A DNA stretch of 64,000 bases from an uncultured Collinsella sp. (GTDB lineage Bacteria; Actinomycetota; Coriobacteriia; Coriobacteriales; Coriobacteriaceae): NCBI GenBank assembly GCA_900758475.1, contig CAAERQ010000002.1, forward strand, positions 37,930-101,929. The letters are read 5' to 3'. Position numbers and translations under genes: made by a program. Of the stretch, positions 43,063 through 52,696 are shown one piece after another; the stretch's first letter is position 1; each line of letters begins with the position of its first letter. The notes below the pieces were generated by a model. It had not been told where the DNA came from, did no database searches, and worked only from the letters and a program-made list of their open reading frames with translations.

Positions 43063-43512
43063 GTGGAAGATACCGATTTCCGTGAACTTGGGCGCCAGCT
43101 CCTTACCGAGTTCGGCAGCATGCATCAGCGCATTTCGCGCTTTGCGGACAAAGCCCTCGGCGGCGAGATGGCCGTCATGCGCGCCCTCATACTCGCCGGC
43201 GGTTCGCTCACGCCGAGCGAACTCGCTGATCGTGCCTGGGTCTCGAGCGCCCGTATCGCCAATATCTTACGCGCCCTCGAGGCCAAGGGCTGGGTCGAGC
43301 GCGAGCACTCAAAGACTGACCGTCGTCGCGTACACGTCATAGTGACCGACAAGGGATTCCAGGATCTAGAAATCAAACGTCGGGAATTCGAGAACCGCAC
43401 TGCGGCTTTCCTCGAGCAGCTCGGCGAAACAGATACCCAAGAGATGGTGCGTCTTCTAAGGCGTGCCAACGAAATTATCGACCGCAATCAAGAAAGGAGA
43501 GATGCCGAGTGA
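43063..43512 (+). CDS. MarR-family transcriptional regulator
   Basis: 149 residues from the GTG at 43063 (TTAGGGGTTTTC upstream). The winged helix is GGSLTPSELADRAWVSSARI, then LRALEAKGWVEREHSKTDRR and VHVIVTDKG. The last codon overlaps the start of the first exporter gene (43509), so regulator and exporter are translated together. It most likely represses this operon and releases on binding an exporter substrate. Confidence 0.94.
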   Translation: MEDTDFRELGRQLLTEFGSMHQRISRFADKALGGEMAVMRALILAGGSLTPSELADRAWVSSARIANILRALEAKGWVEREHSKTDRRRVHVIVTDKGFQDLEIKRREFENRTAAFLEQLGETDTQEMVRLLRRANEIIDRNQERRDAE

Positions 43513-45875
43513 GGATTCTCAAGCTCTTTAAAAAGCATATCCTGGCACTGTTCGCAGCTATCGTACTTATCGTAATCAGCTGCAACGCCGATCTGGCGCT
43601 GCCCACCTATATGAGCGACATCGTCGACGTGGGCGTGCAGCAAGGCGGCATCGCCTCGCCCGTGCCCGACACCATTCGCGCCGAATCGCTCGACGACCTT
43701 GAACTCTTTATGAGCACCAAGGAGGCCAAGGCTGTGGAGGCCGTGTTTAGCAAGGCTGACAAAAATGGCATTCGAACGTATAAGGGTACCGAGGAAGAGC
43801 GTGCCGATGGAGGCAAGATTGCCGACATTATGAGCCTGCCCGAAACTGTCGTCCTTTCACTCGACCAGGGCATTGACGCCAACTCCATGGGCGACATGAT
43901 GGGCTCGTCCAGCGAGAAAGACAACAACGCTGCCCAGGCCATGGCCACCCCCGAGCAGATGGCTGCCATGACGCCCGAGCAGCTCGCCGAGATGCAGCAG
44001 AAGGCCGCAGCCGCGCAGAGCATGCAAAAGCAGGTCGACGCCGACGGCGGTAAGATCACCATGAAGAGCCTGCGTCTGGGAATCGAGGGCGGTCTGGTAG
44101 ACCAAAGCAAGCTCGTCGAGGGCGCCAACCAAATGGCGGACAAAATGGGCTCCATGTCGGGCTCCATCGTCACTCAGCGCGCCGTGAGCTATGTGCAGGA
44201 CGAGTACAAGGCACAGGGCATCGACCCCGCCGACGTGCAGAACGCGTACCTGAGCCGCATGGCGACCACGATGTTTGGACTGTGCCTGGTGTCGCTCGTC
44301 GCCACCATCCTGACCGGTGCCGTGGCGTCGCGCACCGCCTGCTCCATCGCCCGCGACCTGCGCCGCGAGACCTTCAACAAGGTTATGCACTTCTCGCCGG
44401 CCGAGGTGGGCAAGTTTAGCCAGGCCTCGCTCATTACCCGCTGCACCAACGACATTCAGCAGATCCAGATGGCCGCAACCCTGTTTATCCGCATGTGCCT
44501 GATGGCTCCCGTCATGGGCATCGTCGCCGTCATGCGCGTCCTGGCCAACCATACCGGCCTGGAGTGGACCATCGCTGTGGCCATCATCGCGGTTTCGGCT
44601 GTCGTCGGCGTGCTCATGGGCCTCACCATGCCCAAGTTCAAAAAGATGCAGAGCTTTGTTGACCGCGTGAACCTTACCGCCCGTGAGCTGCTCGACGGCC
44701 TTATGCCCATCCGCTCGTTCAACCGCGAGGAGCATGAGCTCGAGCGTTTTGACAAGGCGTCGCTCGACCTGATGACCACGCAGCTCTACACCAACCGCGC
44801 CATGAGCTTTATGATGCCGCTCATGATGCTCGTCATGAACTGCATCACCGTGCTTATCGTCTGGTTTGGCGCGCAGGGCGTGTCCGACGGCGTGATGCAG
44901 GTCGGCAACATGATGGCGTTTATCTCCTACACCATGCAGATCGTTATGGCGTTTATGATCCTCACCATGGTTTCGGTCATCCTGCCCCGTGCCGAGGTCG
45001 CGGCCGAGCGCGTGGAAGAGGTCATCACCTGCCCCACCAGCATCAACGACCCCGCCTCGCCCAAACTGCCTGCCGCCAGCGCGCCGCGCGGTGAGCTCAC
45101 TTTCCGCGACGTAAGCTTCCAGTATCCCGATGCCCGCGCCGACGTCATCAGCGGCGTGAACTTCACCACGCATGCCGGTCAGATGCTCGGCATCATTGGC
45201 TCCACGGGCTCGGGCAAGTCCACGCTCGTGCAGCTGATTCCGCGCCTGTACGACGTCACGGGCGGCAGCATTTCGCTCGACGGCATCGATGTGCGCGACA
45301 TGACCCTTTCCGAGCTGCGCCGCCGCATTGGTTACATCCCGCAGCAGGGGCGCCTATTCTCGGGTACCGTCGAGAGCAACCTCAAGTTTGCCGGCGACAT
45401 GGTAAGCGATGATGACATGCGCCAGGCCGCGCGCATCGCCCAAGCCGAGGACTTTATCGCCGAGCGCGAGGGCGGTTACGACTCCCCCATCAGCCAGGGT
45501 GGCTCCAATGTTTCGGGCGGTCAGCGCCAGCGTCTGGCCATCGCCCGCGCCCTGGCCAAGAAGCCCGAGGTCGTGGTGTTCGATGACTCGTTTAGCGCGC
45601 TTGACTACAAGACCGACGCGCGCCTGCGCGAGGAGCTCGCCAAAAATGTCACCGACGCCGCGCTCGTGGTCGTGGCCCAGCGCATCGCGACCATCATGCA
45701 CGCCGACCAAATCATCGTGCTCGACGACGGCCACGTGGTGGGCACCGGTACGCACGAGGAGCTGCTGCGCAGCTGCCCGGCGTACCTGGAAATCGCACAG
45801 TCGCAGCTTTCCGCCAAGGAGCTGGGACTTACCCAAGAAGAGATTGCAGCCGTCATGGAAGGAGGCGAGCGCTAA
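43509..45875 (+). CDS. ABC exporter half-transporter, degenerate ATPase site
   Basis: 788 residues, about 200 longer than usual. After the first membrane helix there is an insertion (about 40-255) predicted outside the membrane, with a Met/Gln/Ala-rich repeat (TPEQMAAMTPEQLAEMQQ). The remaining five helices and the ATPase follow: Walker A GSTGSGKST, signature VSGGQRQRLAIARAL, Walker B VVVFDDSFSALD. The second acidic residue of Walker B is Asp, not the catalytic Glu, so this is the non-canonical half of a heterodimer, as in TM287/288-type exporters. Its partner follows with overlapping codons. Confidence 0.92.
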   Translation: MRILKLFKKHILALFAAIVLIVISCNADLALPTYMSDIVDVGVQQGGIASPVPDTIRAESLDDLELFMSTKEAKAVEAVFSKADKNGIRTYKGTEEERADGGKIADIMSLPETVVLSLDQGIDANSMGDMMGSSSEKDNNAAQAMATPEQMAAMTPEQLAEMQQKAAAAQSMQKQVDADGGKITMKSLRLGIEGGLVDQSKLVEGANQMADKMGSMSGSIVTQRAVSYVQDEYKAQGIDPADVQNAYLSRMATTMFGLCLVSLVATILTGAVASRTACSIARDLRRETFNKVMHFSPAEVGKFSQASLITRCTNDIQQIQMAATLFIRMCLMAPVMGIVAVMRVLANHTGLEWTIAVAIIAVSAVVGVLMGLTMPKFKKMQSFVDRVNLTARELLDGLMPIRSFNREEHELERFDKASLDLMTTQLYTNRAMSFMMPLMMLVMNCITVLIVWFGAQGVSDGVMQVGNMMAFISYTMQIVMAFMILTMVSVILPRAEVAAERVEEVITCPTSINDPASPKLPAASAPRGELTFRDVSFQYPDARADVISGVNFTTHAGQMLGIIGSTGSGKSTLVQLIPRLYDVTGGSISLDGIDVRDMTLSELRRRIGYIPQQGRLFSGTVESNLKFAGDMVSDDDMRQAARIAQAEDFIAEREGGYDSPISQGGSNVSGGQRQRLAIARALAKKPEVVVFDDSFSALDYKTDARLREELAKNVTDAALVVVAQRIATIMHADQIIVLDDGHVVGTGTHEELLRSCPAYLEIAQSQLSAKELGLTQEEIAAVMEGGER

Positions 45876-47731
45876 TGGCAGACGAGACCAAGACCCAAAT
45901 TCCCAAGCCCACCCGTCAGCGTGGACCCATGGGCCGCATGGGCGGCATGCGTCGCGGCGAAAAGGCCAAGGACTTTAAGGGCACCATGAGGCAGCTGCTC
46001 GGCTATATCGGCCAGCACAAGGTTGCCGTGTTTGTCGCCGTCGCCTTTGCCGTATGCTCGGTCATCTTTAACATTGTGGGACCCAAGGTACTCGGCCAGG
46101 TTACGACCAAGCTGTTCGAGGGCCTGGTTGCCAAGGTCAACGGCACCGGCGATGTCGACTTTAACTGGATCGCCAAGACGCTCGGCTTTTTGCTCTGCCT
46201 GTATCTGGCGAGCTCTGCCTGCAGCCTGATCCAGGGCTGGCTCATGACCGGTGTCACGCAAAAGATCTGCTACCGCATGCGCAAGGAGATTGCCGCCAAG
46301 ATTGCCGTCGTGCCGATGAGCTACTTCAACGGCCACAGCAAGGGCGACGTGCTCAGCCGCATCACCAACGACGTCGATACGCTGGGTCAGTCGCTCAACC
46401 AGAGCGTGACGCAGCTCATCACGTCGGTGACGCAGATTATCGGCGTGCTCGTCATGATGCTGTCGATCAGCCTGCCGCTCACCGGCGTCACCGTGCTCAC
46501 GCTGCCGGCAGCCGCAATTATCTTGATGGTGATGATTCACTTCTCGCAGCCGTACTTCCGCGAGCAGCAGCAGGTCCTGGGCGCCGTCAACGGCATTATC
46601 GAGGAGGACTTTGCCGGTCAAAACGTCATTCAGGTGTTCGACCGCGCCGAGGCCTCAATCGAGGAGTTCGACCGTCAAAACGACCGCCTGTTTATTAGTG
46701 GCTGGCGTTCGCAGTTCCTGTCGGGCCTGATGATGCCGCTTATGAGCTTGGTGGGCAACATGGGCTACGTGGGCGTCGTCGTGGTGGGCGCGCAGCTCGC
46801 GCTGACCGGCAATGCCACGCCCGGCGACATTCAAAGCTTTATCCAGTACGTTCGCAACTTTACGCAACCCGTGCAGCAGCTGGGCAACGTGAGCAACACG
46901 ATGCAGTCGATGGCAGCTGCCACCGAGCGTGTGTTTGAGTTCCTGGCCGCGCCCGAGGAGGAGCAGAAGGCCGACGCGCAGATTCCCGAGAAGCGCCCCG
47001 GCCACGTGGAGTTTGACCATGTCAAGTTTGGCTACACGCCCGACAAGACCATCATCCACGACTTTAGCTGCGAGGCGCAGCCCGGCCAGACCATCGCCAT
47101 CGTCGGCCCCACCGGCGCCGGCAAGACCACGCTCATTAAGCTGCTGCAGCGCTTCTACGATGTGGACGACGGTTCGCTGCGTGTCGAGGGCGTCGACGTG
47201 CGCGACTGGGACCGCGCGGCGCTGCGCGGCGAGTTTGCCATGGTGCTGCAGGATACCTGGCTGTTTAACGGCACCATCCGCGAAAACATCCGCTACGGAC
47301 GCCCCGATGCGAGCGATGCCGAGGTCGAAGCCGCTGCACGTGCCGCACGCTGCGACCACTTTATCCATACGCTCGCCGGCGGCTACGACTTTATGATCAA
47401 CGAGGAGGGCACTAACCTGTCGCAGGGTCAGCGCCAGCTCGTGACCATCGCCCGTGCCATTTTGGCCGACCGCCCGGCGCTGATTCTGGACGAGGCGACC
47501 TCCAACGTCGATACCCGTACCGAGGAGCTTATTCAGCGTGCCATGGATGCGCTGATGCAGGGCCGTACCAGCTTTGTTATCGCGCACCGCCTGTCCACGA
47601 TCCGCAACGCCGACGTGATCTTGGTAATTCGCGACGGCGACATCGTCGAGAAGGGCACGCACGACGAGTTGCTCGCCCAGGGCGGCTTCTACGCCGACCT
47701 GTACAACTCGCAGTTCGACGAAGCGGCGTAA
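45875..47731 (+). CDS. ABC exporter half-transporter, canonical ATPase site
   Basis: 618 residues. Six membrane helices (about 45-345) after a basic N terminus (GRMGGMRRGEKAKDF), then the ATPase: Walker A GPTGAGKTTL, signature NLSQGQRQLVTIARAI, Walker B LILDEATSNVD with the catalytic Glu. It pairs with the preceding gene (TAATG overlap), giving one active and one degenerate site. Such MarR-controlled heterodimers often export drugs or lipophilic compounds. Cargo unknown. Confidence 0.95.
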   Translation: MADETKTQIPKPTRQRGPMGRMGGMRRGEKAKDFKGTMRQLLGYIGQHKVAVFVAVAFAVCSVIFNIVGPKVLGQVTTKLFEGLVAKVNGTGDVDFNWIAKTLGFLLCLYLASSACSLIQGWLMTGVTQKICYRMRKEIAAKIAVVPMSYFNGHSKGDVLSRITNDVDTLGQSLNQSVTQLITSVTQIIGVLVMMLSISLPLTGVTVLTLPAAAIILMVMIHFSQPYFREQQQVLGAVNGIIEEDFAGQNVIQVFDRAEASIEEFDRQNDRLFISGWRSQFLSGLMMPLMSLVGNMGYVGVVVVGAQLALTGNATPGDIQSFIQYVRNFTQPVQQLGNVSNTMQSMAAATERVFEFLAAPEEEQKADAQIPEKRPGHVEFDHVKFGYTPDKTIIHDFSCEAQPGQTIAIVGPTGAGKTTLIKLLQRFYDVDDGSLRVEGVDVRDWDRAALRGEFAMVLQDTWLFNGTIRENIRYGRPDASDAEVEAAARAARCDHFIHTLAGGYDFMINEEGTNLSQGQRQLVTIARAILADRPALILDEATSNVDTRTEELIQRAMDALMQGRTSFVIAHRLSTIRNADVILVIRDGDIVEKGTHDELLAQGGFYADLYNSQFDEAA

Positions 47732-47763
47732 ATTCTGCCGCAGGGAACGAATAACGCCCGAGA

Positions 47764-47797
47764 ACGGGGGCGCAGGACAACCTGCGCCCCCGTTTTT
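47764..47797 (+). terminator. Rho-independent terminator of the exporter operon
   Basis: ACGGGGGCGCAGG, ACAA loop, CCTGCGCCCCCGT, then TTTTTG. It lies 32 bp after the stop. Confidence 0.92.
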
Positions 47798-47852
47798 GTT
47801 CTGCGGCCCTTGAGCCGCCTCCCCTGGGACCTGATTGACAGCCCCTTCGAGG

Positions 47853-48090
47853 CCCCGTGGGCAAAAAAGGGCAAATATGAGTACTGTTACTTTTTTAGTA
47901 TCAGCCAAAACAGCCTCAAACGACCTCCTTGCGGCCTCTATACGCCTTCAAATTAATCAAAACGCCCGTTAGCGGGCTTCTGCGTGCCAACGTTAATGAA
48001 CATATTTTTCACTTTGTCTATTATCTTGCTAGACCGATATGATACTAAGATAACAACCGTACTCATATTTGGCATTTTTTGCCCGCGGGG
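47853..48090. repeat. long-range inverted repeat in the exporter-DAHP synthase gap
   Basis: Arms of 50 bp at 47853-47902 and 48041-48090 match at about 42 positions in inverted orientation (core GGCAAATATGAGTAC). They enclose about 138 bp. Together with the type A repeat at 48161 and the promoter at 48227 they make up the 578-bp gap, which has no supported gene. Confidence 0.75.
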
Positions 48091-48160
48091 TGTTTCCTGG
48101 GGAACCGACAACAGCCTTAGGGTCGCGCGCGGTGCCACTCCCTCCCGACATCCGCCGACG

Positions 48161-48211
48161 TTTACCCAGATAAAACCTGCCAAAATAAACCTGTCCCTTT
48201 TTGGCAGGTTT
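48161..48211. repeat. GGGACAG-family hairpin, type A copy 5
   Basis: Consensus copy (TTTACCCAGATAAAACCTGC, TAAACCTGTCCC loop, TTTTTGGCAGGTT). It ends 15 bp before the -35 box of the DAHP synthase promoter. Confidence 0.88.
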
Positions 48212-48226
48212 CGGGGTAACAAGGGC

Positions 48227-48255
48227 TTGCACTTTAGCGTGCGACAGCGGATAAT
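48227..48255 (+). promoter_or_regulatory. promoter of DAHP synthase
   Basis: TTGCAC (48227-48232), a 17-bp spacer and GATAAT (48250-48255) match sigma-70 consensus well, 55 bp before the ATG. Confidence 0.7.
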
Positions 48256-48309
48256 GCCGAACACTCAACAGTACGCTTATTGCTCTTTCTATAGATTGAG
48301 GAGGCCCCT

Positions 48310-49341
48310 ATGGCCATGGAATTCAAACGCAGGCTGCCGATCCCCATGGAGATCCGCGAGGAAATGCCGCTTTCTGCCGAGCTTACCGCCAAAAAGCAGG
48401 CATTTGACGCCGAGGTCGCCAAAGTCTTTACCGGTGAGGACGCACGCAAGGTGCTCATCATCGGCCCGTGCTCTGCCGACCGCGAGGATTCGGTGCTTGA
48501 GTACATGAACCGACTGGCCAAGACCGCCGAGGAGGTCAAGGACAAGCTCATTATCATTCCGCGCGTCTACACCAATAAGCCGCGTACCAAGGGCACCGGT
48601 TACAAGGGTCTTCTACACAACCCCAACCCCGAGGCTCCCGACGACCTGCTCGAGGGCGTCAAGGCCATCCGCCATATGCACCTGCGCGTTATTGAAGAAA
48701 CGGGCTTCTTTACCGCCGATGAGATGCTCTACCCGTCCAACTACCAGTACCTCGTTGACCTGCTGAGCTATGTTGCCGTGGGCGCACGCTCGGTCGAAAA
48801 CCAGGAGCATCGCCTGGTGTCGAGCGGCATTTCGGTGCCCGTCGGCATGAAGAATCCCACTGCCGGCTCTACCACCGTTATGCTCAACTCCATTTACGCC
48901 GCGCAGGCGCACCAGAGCTTCATCTTCCGCAACTGGGAGGTCGAGTGCGGCGGCAATCCGCTCGCGCACGCCGTTATGCGTGGCTACATCGGTCTCGATG
49001 GGCGCACCTACCCCAACTACCACTACGAACACCTGGAGCGCCTGGCCGAGCGCTACACCGAGCACGCCGGCTATGCTAATCCGGCAGCGGTCATCGACTG
49101 CAACCACGACAACTCGGGTAAGCGTCCGCTGGAGCAGTATCGCATTTGCAAGGAAGTGCTCGACAGCTGCCGCCGCAACGAGTCCATCTCCAAGCTGGTC
49201 AAGGGCTTTATGATCGAGTCCTACCTGGAGGACGGCAACCAGCCGGTCGACGGCGGCGTCTTTGGCAAGTCCATCACCGACCCGTGCCTGGGCTGGGAAA
49301 AGACCGACTACCTCATCCACGAGATCGCGGAACGGATTTAG
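48310..49341 (+). CDS. 3-deoxy-7-phosphoheptulonate synthase, class I
   Basis: 343 residues, GAGGAGG upstream of the ATG. It joins phosphoenolpyruvate and erythrose 4-phosphate, the first step to aromatic amino acids. Motifs: LIIGPCSADREDSVLEYMNR, IIPRVYTNKPRTKGTGYKGL, VGMKNPTAGS, VIDCNHDNSGKRP and GFMIESYLEDGNQP. It is of the AroF/G/H type, which is usually feedback regulated, but which amino acid acts here is not visible. It is followed by the second copy of the structured element D. Confidence 0.95.
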   Translation: MAMEFKRRLPIPMEIREEMPLSAELTAKKQAFDAEVAKVFTGEDARKVLIIGPCSADREDSVLEYMNRLAKTAEEVKDKLIIIPRVYTNKPRTKGTGYKGLLHNPNPEAPDDLLEGVKAIRHMHLRVIEETGFFTADEMLYPSNYQYLVDLLSYVAVGARSVENQEHRLVSSGISVPVGMKNPTAGSTTVMLNSIYAAQAHQSFIFRNWEVECGGNPLAHAVMRGYIGLDGRTYPNYHYEHLERLAERYTEHAGYANPAAVIDCNHDNSGKRPLEQYRICKEVLDSCRRNESISKLVKGFMIESYLEDGNQPVDGGVFGKSITDPCLGWEKTDYLIHEIAERI

Positions 49342-49505
49342 AGTTACGGCGTTTTACCAAACCGCGTAACGGCTCGACGCTACAAGCCCGTCAGAGCGGC
49401 AATCTGCCTTTCAGCTTCGGCGGCATGACCAGAAGGTCAATGCCGCCTCGCTTCAAGGCACCTTGCTCGCTCTGGCGGGTTTTCGCTGATGTTTTTCTAC
49501 CTGCG
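49342..49505 (+). ncRNA. structured RNA candidate, element D copy 2
   Basis: It begins at the DAHP synthase stop. The leader hairpin pairs GTTACG with CGTAAC. The closing stem is AAGCCCGTCAGAGCG (from 49384) with CGCTCTGGCGGGTTTT (to 49483). The long hairpin GGCGGCAT/ATGCCGCC with GACC/GGTC (49419-49447) replaces GGGCAT/ATGCCC with GGCC/GGCC of copy 1, and loop AGAA is the same. AATCTGCCTTTCA and CAAGGCACCTTG are unchanged. Paired changes in three stems support an RNA fold. Confidence 0.6.
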
Positions 49506-49540
49506 TCGTTGCCAGAGCTGGCACTTGAAGTTATGCAGAA

Positions 49541-49581
49541 AAACCACCACAAAGGGGACAGGCACCTTTGTGGTGGTTTTT
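49541..49581. repeat. GGGACAG-family hairpin, type C copy 1
   Basis: AAACCACCACAAAGG and CCTTTGTGGTGGTTTTT flank GGACAGGCA. The T-run at the right could make it a terminator on the plus strand. Confidence 0.85.
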
Positions 49582-49617
49582 GATTGTTTCGCCGCGAAAA
49601 AAGCACCCTGACGCTAG

Positions 49618-49655
49618 AACCACCACGAAGGTGCCTGTCCCCTTTGTGGTGGTTC
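49618..49655. repeat. GGGACAG-family hairpin, type C copy 2 (inverted relative to copy 1)
   Basis: AACCACCACGAAGG, TGCCTGTCCC, CTTTGTGGTGGTT. Copies 1 and 2 face each other 36 bp apart, beside the stop of the permease gene at 49669. A third copy is at 56637. Confidence 0.85.
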
Positions 49656-49668
49656 TGGGTTGGACAAG

Positions 49669-51921
49669 TTACTCGCTGTAGCGGGTGGCGATGGCGGCTC
49701 GCACCATGCCGGTGCTCATGAGGTAGGTCACCAGGAAGTAGCCACCGTATGCTGCCAGGAAGATTGCACAGGTGAGCCCCACGGTGTCGCCGATGCTCAT
49801 ATTTCCGAATATGCTCACCAGCTCGATGATCACCTTAAATGCCACAAAGGAGTGCGCCAGGCCCACTGCCAGCGGGAACAGGAAGAATACCGCTTGCTGC
49901 GCCATCACCGAATGGCGAATCTGGCGGTCGTCGCAGCCGATCTGTGCCAGCACACGATAGCTGCGGCTGCCGTCGGCCACGTTGGAGAGTTGCTGGATCG
50001 ACAGAATCGCCGCGCATGCAACGACCAATACAAAGCCGATGTAGATGGCTAGGTAGCTAATAAGACCGTTCATTTGCGCTGCCTGCGTGTACATCTCGGA
50101 GCGTGTGATGAAGGTTCCCCACGACCCCGGCTCCTTGCCGTCAACGAGCAGATTGTCGAGCACAGTGTATTTAATGCTCTCGTCTGCCTCGGTCGTATCC
50201 ATCCCCTGTTTGTAGTTAACGAGCAGGCTACTGGAATACGGCTGCAGATTAAGTTGGGACAACAGCTCGTCGGCAACGACGACGGTACCCGGATTACTGC
50301 CCATCGCCGAGTTGGCGATGGCCGCCGTATCTTCGTCCGACTTATCGGTTGCGGGCTTGAGCTCATGCCCGCCCAAGGTAAGGGCATGGCCGCCAGCCAT
50401 ATACTTGGTGTACAGGTCGACCAGCTCGCCGCCCATATCACACGTGAGCAGATACTGGTCGTGACCGATATGCACCGGCTCCCCGCCCATCATCTGACGC
50501 AGTTTGTTGTACTGGCTCGCCGGCGTCACAAACAGACCCATCGTATCGGCATTGCTACCCCCGAACGCCTTGGGAAGCTTTTCGCCCATGATCTTGCACA
50601 TCTCACTTGGGGTCACCGAAGGATTCGAGCCACCAAACGGGTAACTCAGATACGAATCGATCTGCACATGCTCACCGGCAACATCGGCGATATTGACCTT
50701 CTTGCCGGTCTCGTCGTTGTTGTCCGCCGACTTGCCCTTAATACCGTCTGCAACGTTATCGGAATCGATACGATCGCCGTGCCATGGATCGCCGTGCCAT
50801 GCGGGGTACAAATCGACCGTTGTATCGGCCAGCACCATGCGATCGGCCTCAGACGGATTGACATACTCCTTGTAGTAGTCGAGCGTTTCGGGCGTGTAAT
50901 AGACATACGTCTGAGACACGTCAACAGGGTTATAGCGCTCCAGATTCTCGTTCATCACGTTGGCAATCGACATACCGCACGTCACCGAGGTGATGGCCAA
51001 AAACAGGAGCATCGCGATGACGCCCATCGAAAAGCACACCGTGTTGACCTTGGCCGCAAGCTGGCGCACGGTAAACATGTTGAGGCCGCGCCAATACACG
51101 CCGCGCAGGCTCTGCAGCAGCTTGATGAGCATGCCCGAGAGTCCCCAGAACAGGGCAAAGGTGCCCACGGTAACCATAGCGGTCGTAATACCAAACTGGT
51201 TCATGGCCTCTTGCAGCTTGCTGTCCGTCGCGGTTAGCGGGAACCCATCACGTAGCAGACGGTAATAGGCCACGCCCACCAGCAACACGCCCACGGCAAA
51301 GATGGCAATCGCGATCCAGGGGTTACGTGTCTTGATGCTCTCGTTGCGACGCTCGGCACCCATAAGCTCGATGAGCTTGGTACGACGCACGGCGCGAAGG
51401 TTCAGCAGTAGCGTGAGCACAAACATTACGAGCATGCAAGCAAGGGTCAGGTTGAACGCATGCACCGAGAAAAAGAAGTGGAAATTGGCGATCTGTGTCT
51501 TAAAGAGCGAGGCCGTAAAGAACGTCATGAGCTGGGAGAGTCCCACACCCAGCACAATGCCGGCGACAAAGGCCACGACCGAAACGATCACCGTCTCGAG
51601 CGCCATGATCGTGGCGACGCGCCCGCGCCCCATGCCGAGCACCTGGTACAGGCCAAACTCCTTCTTGCGGCGTTTCATGATGAAGTTATTGGCATACACC
51701 ATCAAAAAGGCCATGACACCGGCCAAAAAGTACGTCAGGTCGCCGAGCATGCTGCCCATTACCTGCGCCAAGCCCTTTTCATCGATTCCGGCGATGTCGA
51801 CCTGCATCGAAATGGTGTTAAAGGCATAGAAGACCGTGACGCCCAGGGTGAGCGTCAAAAGGTAGACGAGGTAGTCGCGGCCGGCGCGGCGGACGTTGCC
51901 CCAAGCGAGTTTACAGAGCAT
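49669..51921 (-). CDS. BceB-type ABC transporter permease
   Basis: 750 residues from the ATG at 51921; a GTG at 51933 is possible but homologues start near CKLAWGNVRRAGRDYLVYLL. Ten membrane helices arranged 1+3+... with the two FtsX-like bundles and a large extracellular domain between helices 7 and 8 (about 340-620), as in BceB/VraG. This class senses and detoxifies peptide antibiotics that target lipid II cycle intermediates. The usual two-component system is not next to it. The start overlaps the ATPase gene by 11 nt. Confidence 0.92.
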   Translation of the reverse strand: MLCKLAWGNVRRAGRDYLVYLLTLTLGVTVFYAFNTISMQVDIAGIDEKGLAQVMGSMLGDLTYFLAGVMAFLMVYANNFIMKRRKKEFGLYQVLGMGRGRVATIMALETVIVSVVAFVAGIVLGVGLSQLMTFFTASLFKTQIANFHFFFSVHAFNLTLACMLVMFVLTLLLNLRAVRRTKLIELMGAERRNESIKTRNPWIAIAIFAVGVLLVGVAYYRLLRDGFPLTATDSKLQEAMNQFGITTAMVTVGTFALFWGLSGMLIKLLQSLRGVYWRGLNMFTVRQLAAKVNTVCFSMGVIAMLLFLAITSVTCGMSIANVMNENLERYNPVDVSQTYVYYTPETLDYYKEYVNPSEADRMVLADTTVDLYPAWHGDPWHGDRIDSDNVADGIKGKSADNNDETGKKVNIADVAGEHVQIDSYLSYPFGGSNPSVTPSEMCKIMGEKLPKAFGGSNADTMGLFVTPASQYNKLRQMMGGEPVHIGHDQYLLTCDMGGELVDLYTKYMAGGHALTLGGHELKPATDKSDEDTAAIANSAMGSNPGTVVVADELLSQLNLQPYSSSLLVNYKQGMDTTEADESIKYTVLDNLLVDGKEPGSWGTFITRSEMYTQAAQMNGLISYLAIYIGFVLVVACAAILSIQQLSNVADGSRSYRVLAQIGCDDRQIRHSVMAQQAVFFLFPLAVGLAHSFVAFKVIIELVSIFGNMSIGDTVGLTCAIFLAAYGGYFLVTYLMSTGMVRAAIATRYSE

Positions 51922-52696
51922 CGGAGCCCTCACCGCCCATCATGGCAACGACCTCCATAATGCGGTCGAAGAACTCTCGGCGGTCGGTGTCGCCGCGGCG
52001 CAGCTCGGTGAAGATCTTGCCGTCGCGAATAAACAGCACACGGCTCGTGTAGCTGGCGGCAAAGCTGTCGTGCGTGACCATGAGCACGGTGGCGCGTAGG
52101 CGGCGGTTAAGGGCCTCCAGGCTCTCGAGCAGCAGGCGAGCGCTCTTGGAATCGAGGGCGCCGGTGGGCTCGTCGGCCATGATCATGGTGGGGTCGGTGA
52201 CGAGCGCGCGAGCCGCGGCAACGCGCTGCTGCTGACCGCCGGACATCTGGTAGGGATACTTGTCGAGCACCTGACTGATGGACAGGCGCGCTGCCACATC
52301 CTGCACGCGGGTCGAGATCTCTGCCGAGTTTGTGCGGGCGATGGTGAGCGGCAGGGCGATGTTCTCGCGTGCCGTGAGCGTATCGAGCAGGTTGGAGTCC
52401 TGGAAGATAAAGCCGAGCTCCTCGCGGCGGAACTGCGAAAGCTTAGCCTGCTTCATGCGCGTCACGTCCTGCCCGTTGATGCGGATCGTGCCGCTCGTGG
52501 CGCTATCGATGGTCGAGACGCAGTTGAGCAACGTCGACTTGCCCGAGCCCGAGGCGCCCATGATGCCAACGAATTCACCGCGGTTGACGGTAAAGCTGAC
52601 GTCGTTGAGCGCACGGGTCACGTTGCCCAGCGCTCCATATACCTTTTCGAGATGCGCGACCTCCAATACCGGGGTCGCCATGTGCGTGGTTTGCAT
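51911..52696 (-). CDS. BceA-type ABC transporter ATP-binding protein
   Basis: 261 residues, GAAAGGACTCGGT upstream of the ATG. Walker A GASGSGKSTL, Q-loop GFIFQDSNLLDTLTARENIA, signature MSGGQQQRVAAARAL, Walker B IMADEPTGALDSKS. The sequence of the Q-loop region (DSNLLDTLT) is typical for partners of BceB permeases. It is first in the two-gene unit; together they would form an antimicrobial peptide flux sensor or resistance pump. Confidence 0.95.
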   Translation of the reverse strand: MQTTHMATPVLEVAHLEKVYGALGNVTRALNDVSFTVNRGEFVGIMGASGSGKSTLLNCVSTIDSATSGTIRINGQDVTRMKQAKLSQFRREELGFIFQDSNLLDTLTARENIALPLTIARTNSAEISTRVQDVAARLSISQVLDKYPYQMSGGQQQRVAAARALVTDPTMIMADEPTGALDSKSARLLLESLEALNRRLRATVLMVTHDSFAASYTSRVLFIRDGKIFTELRRGDTDRREFFDRIMEVVAMMGGEGSDAL

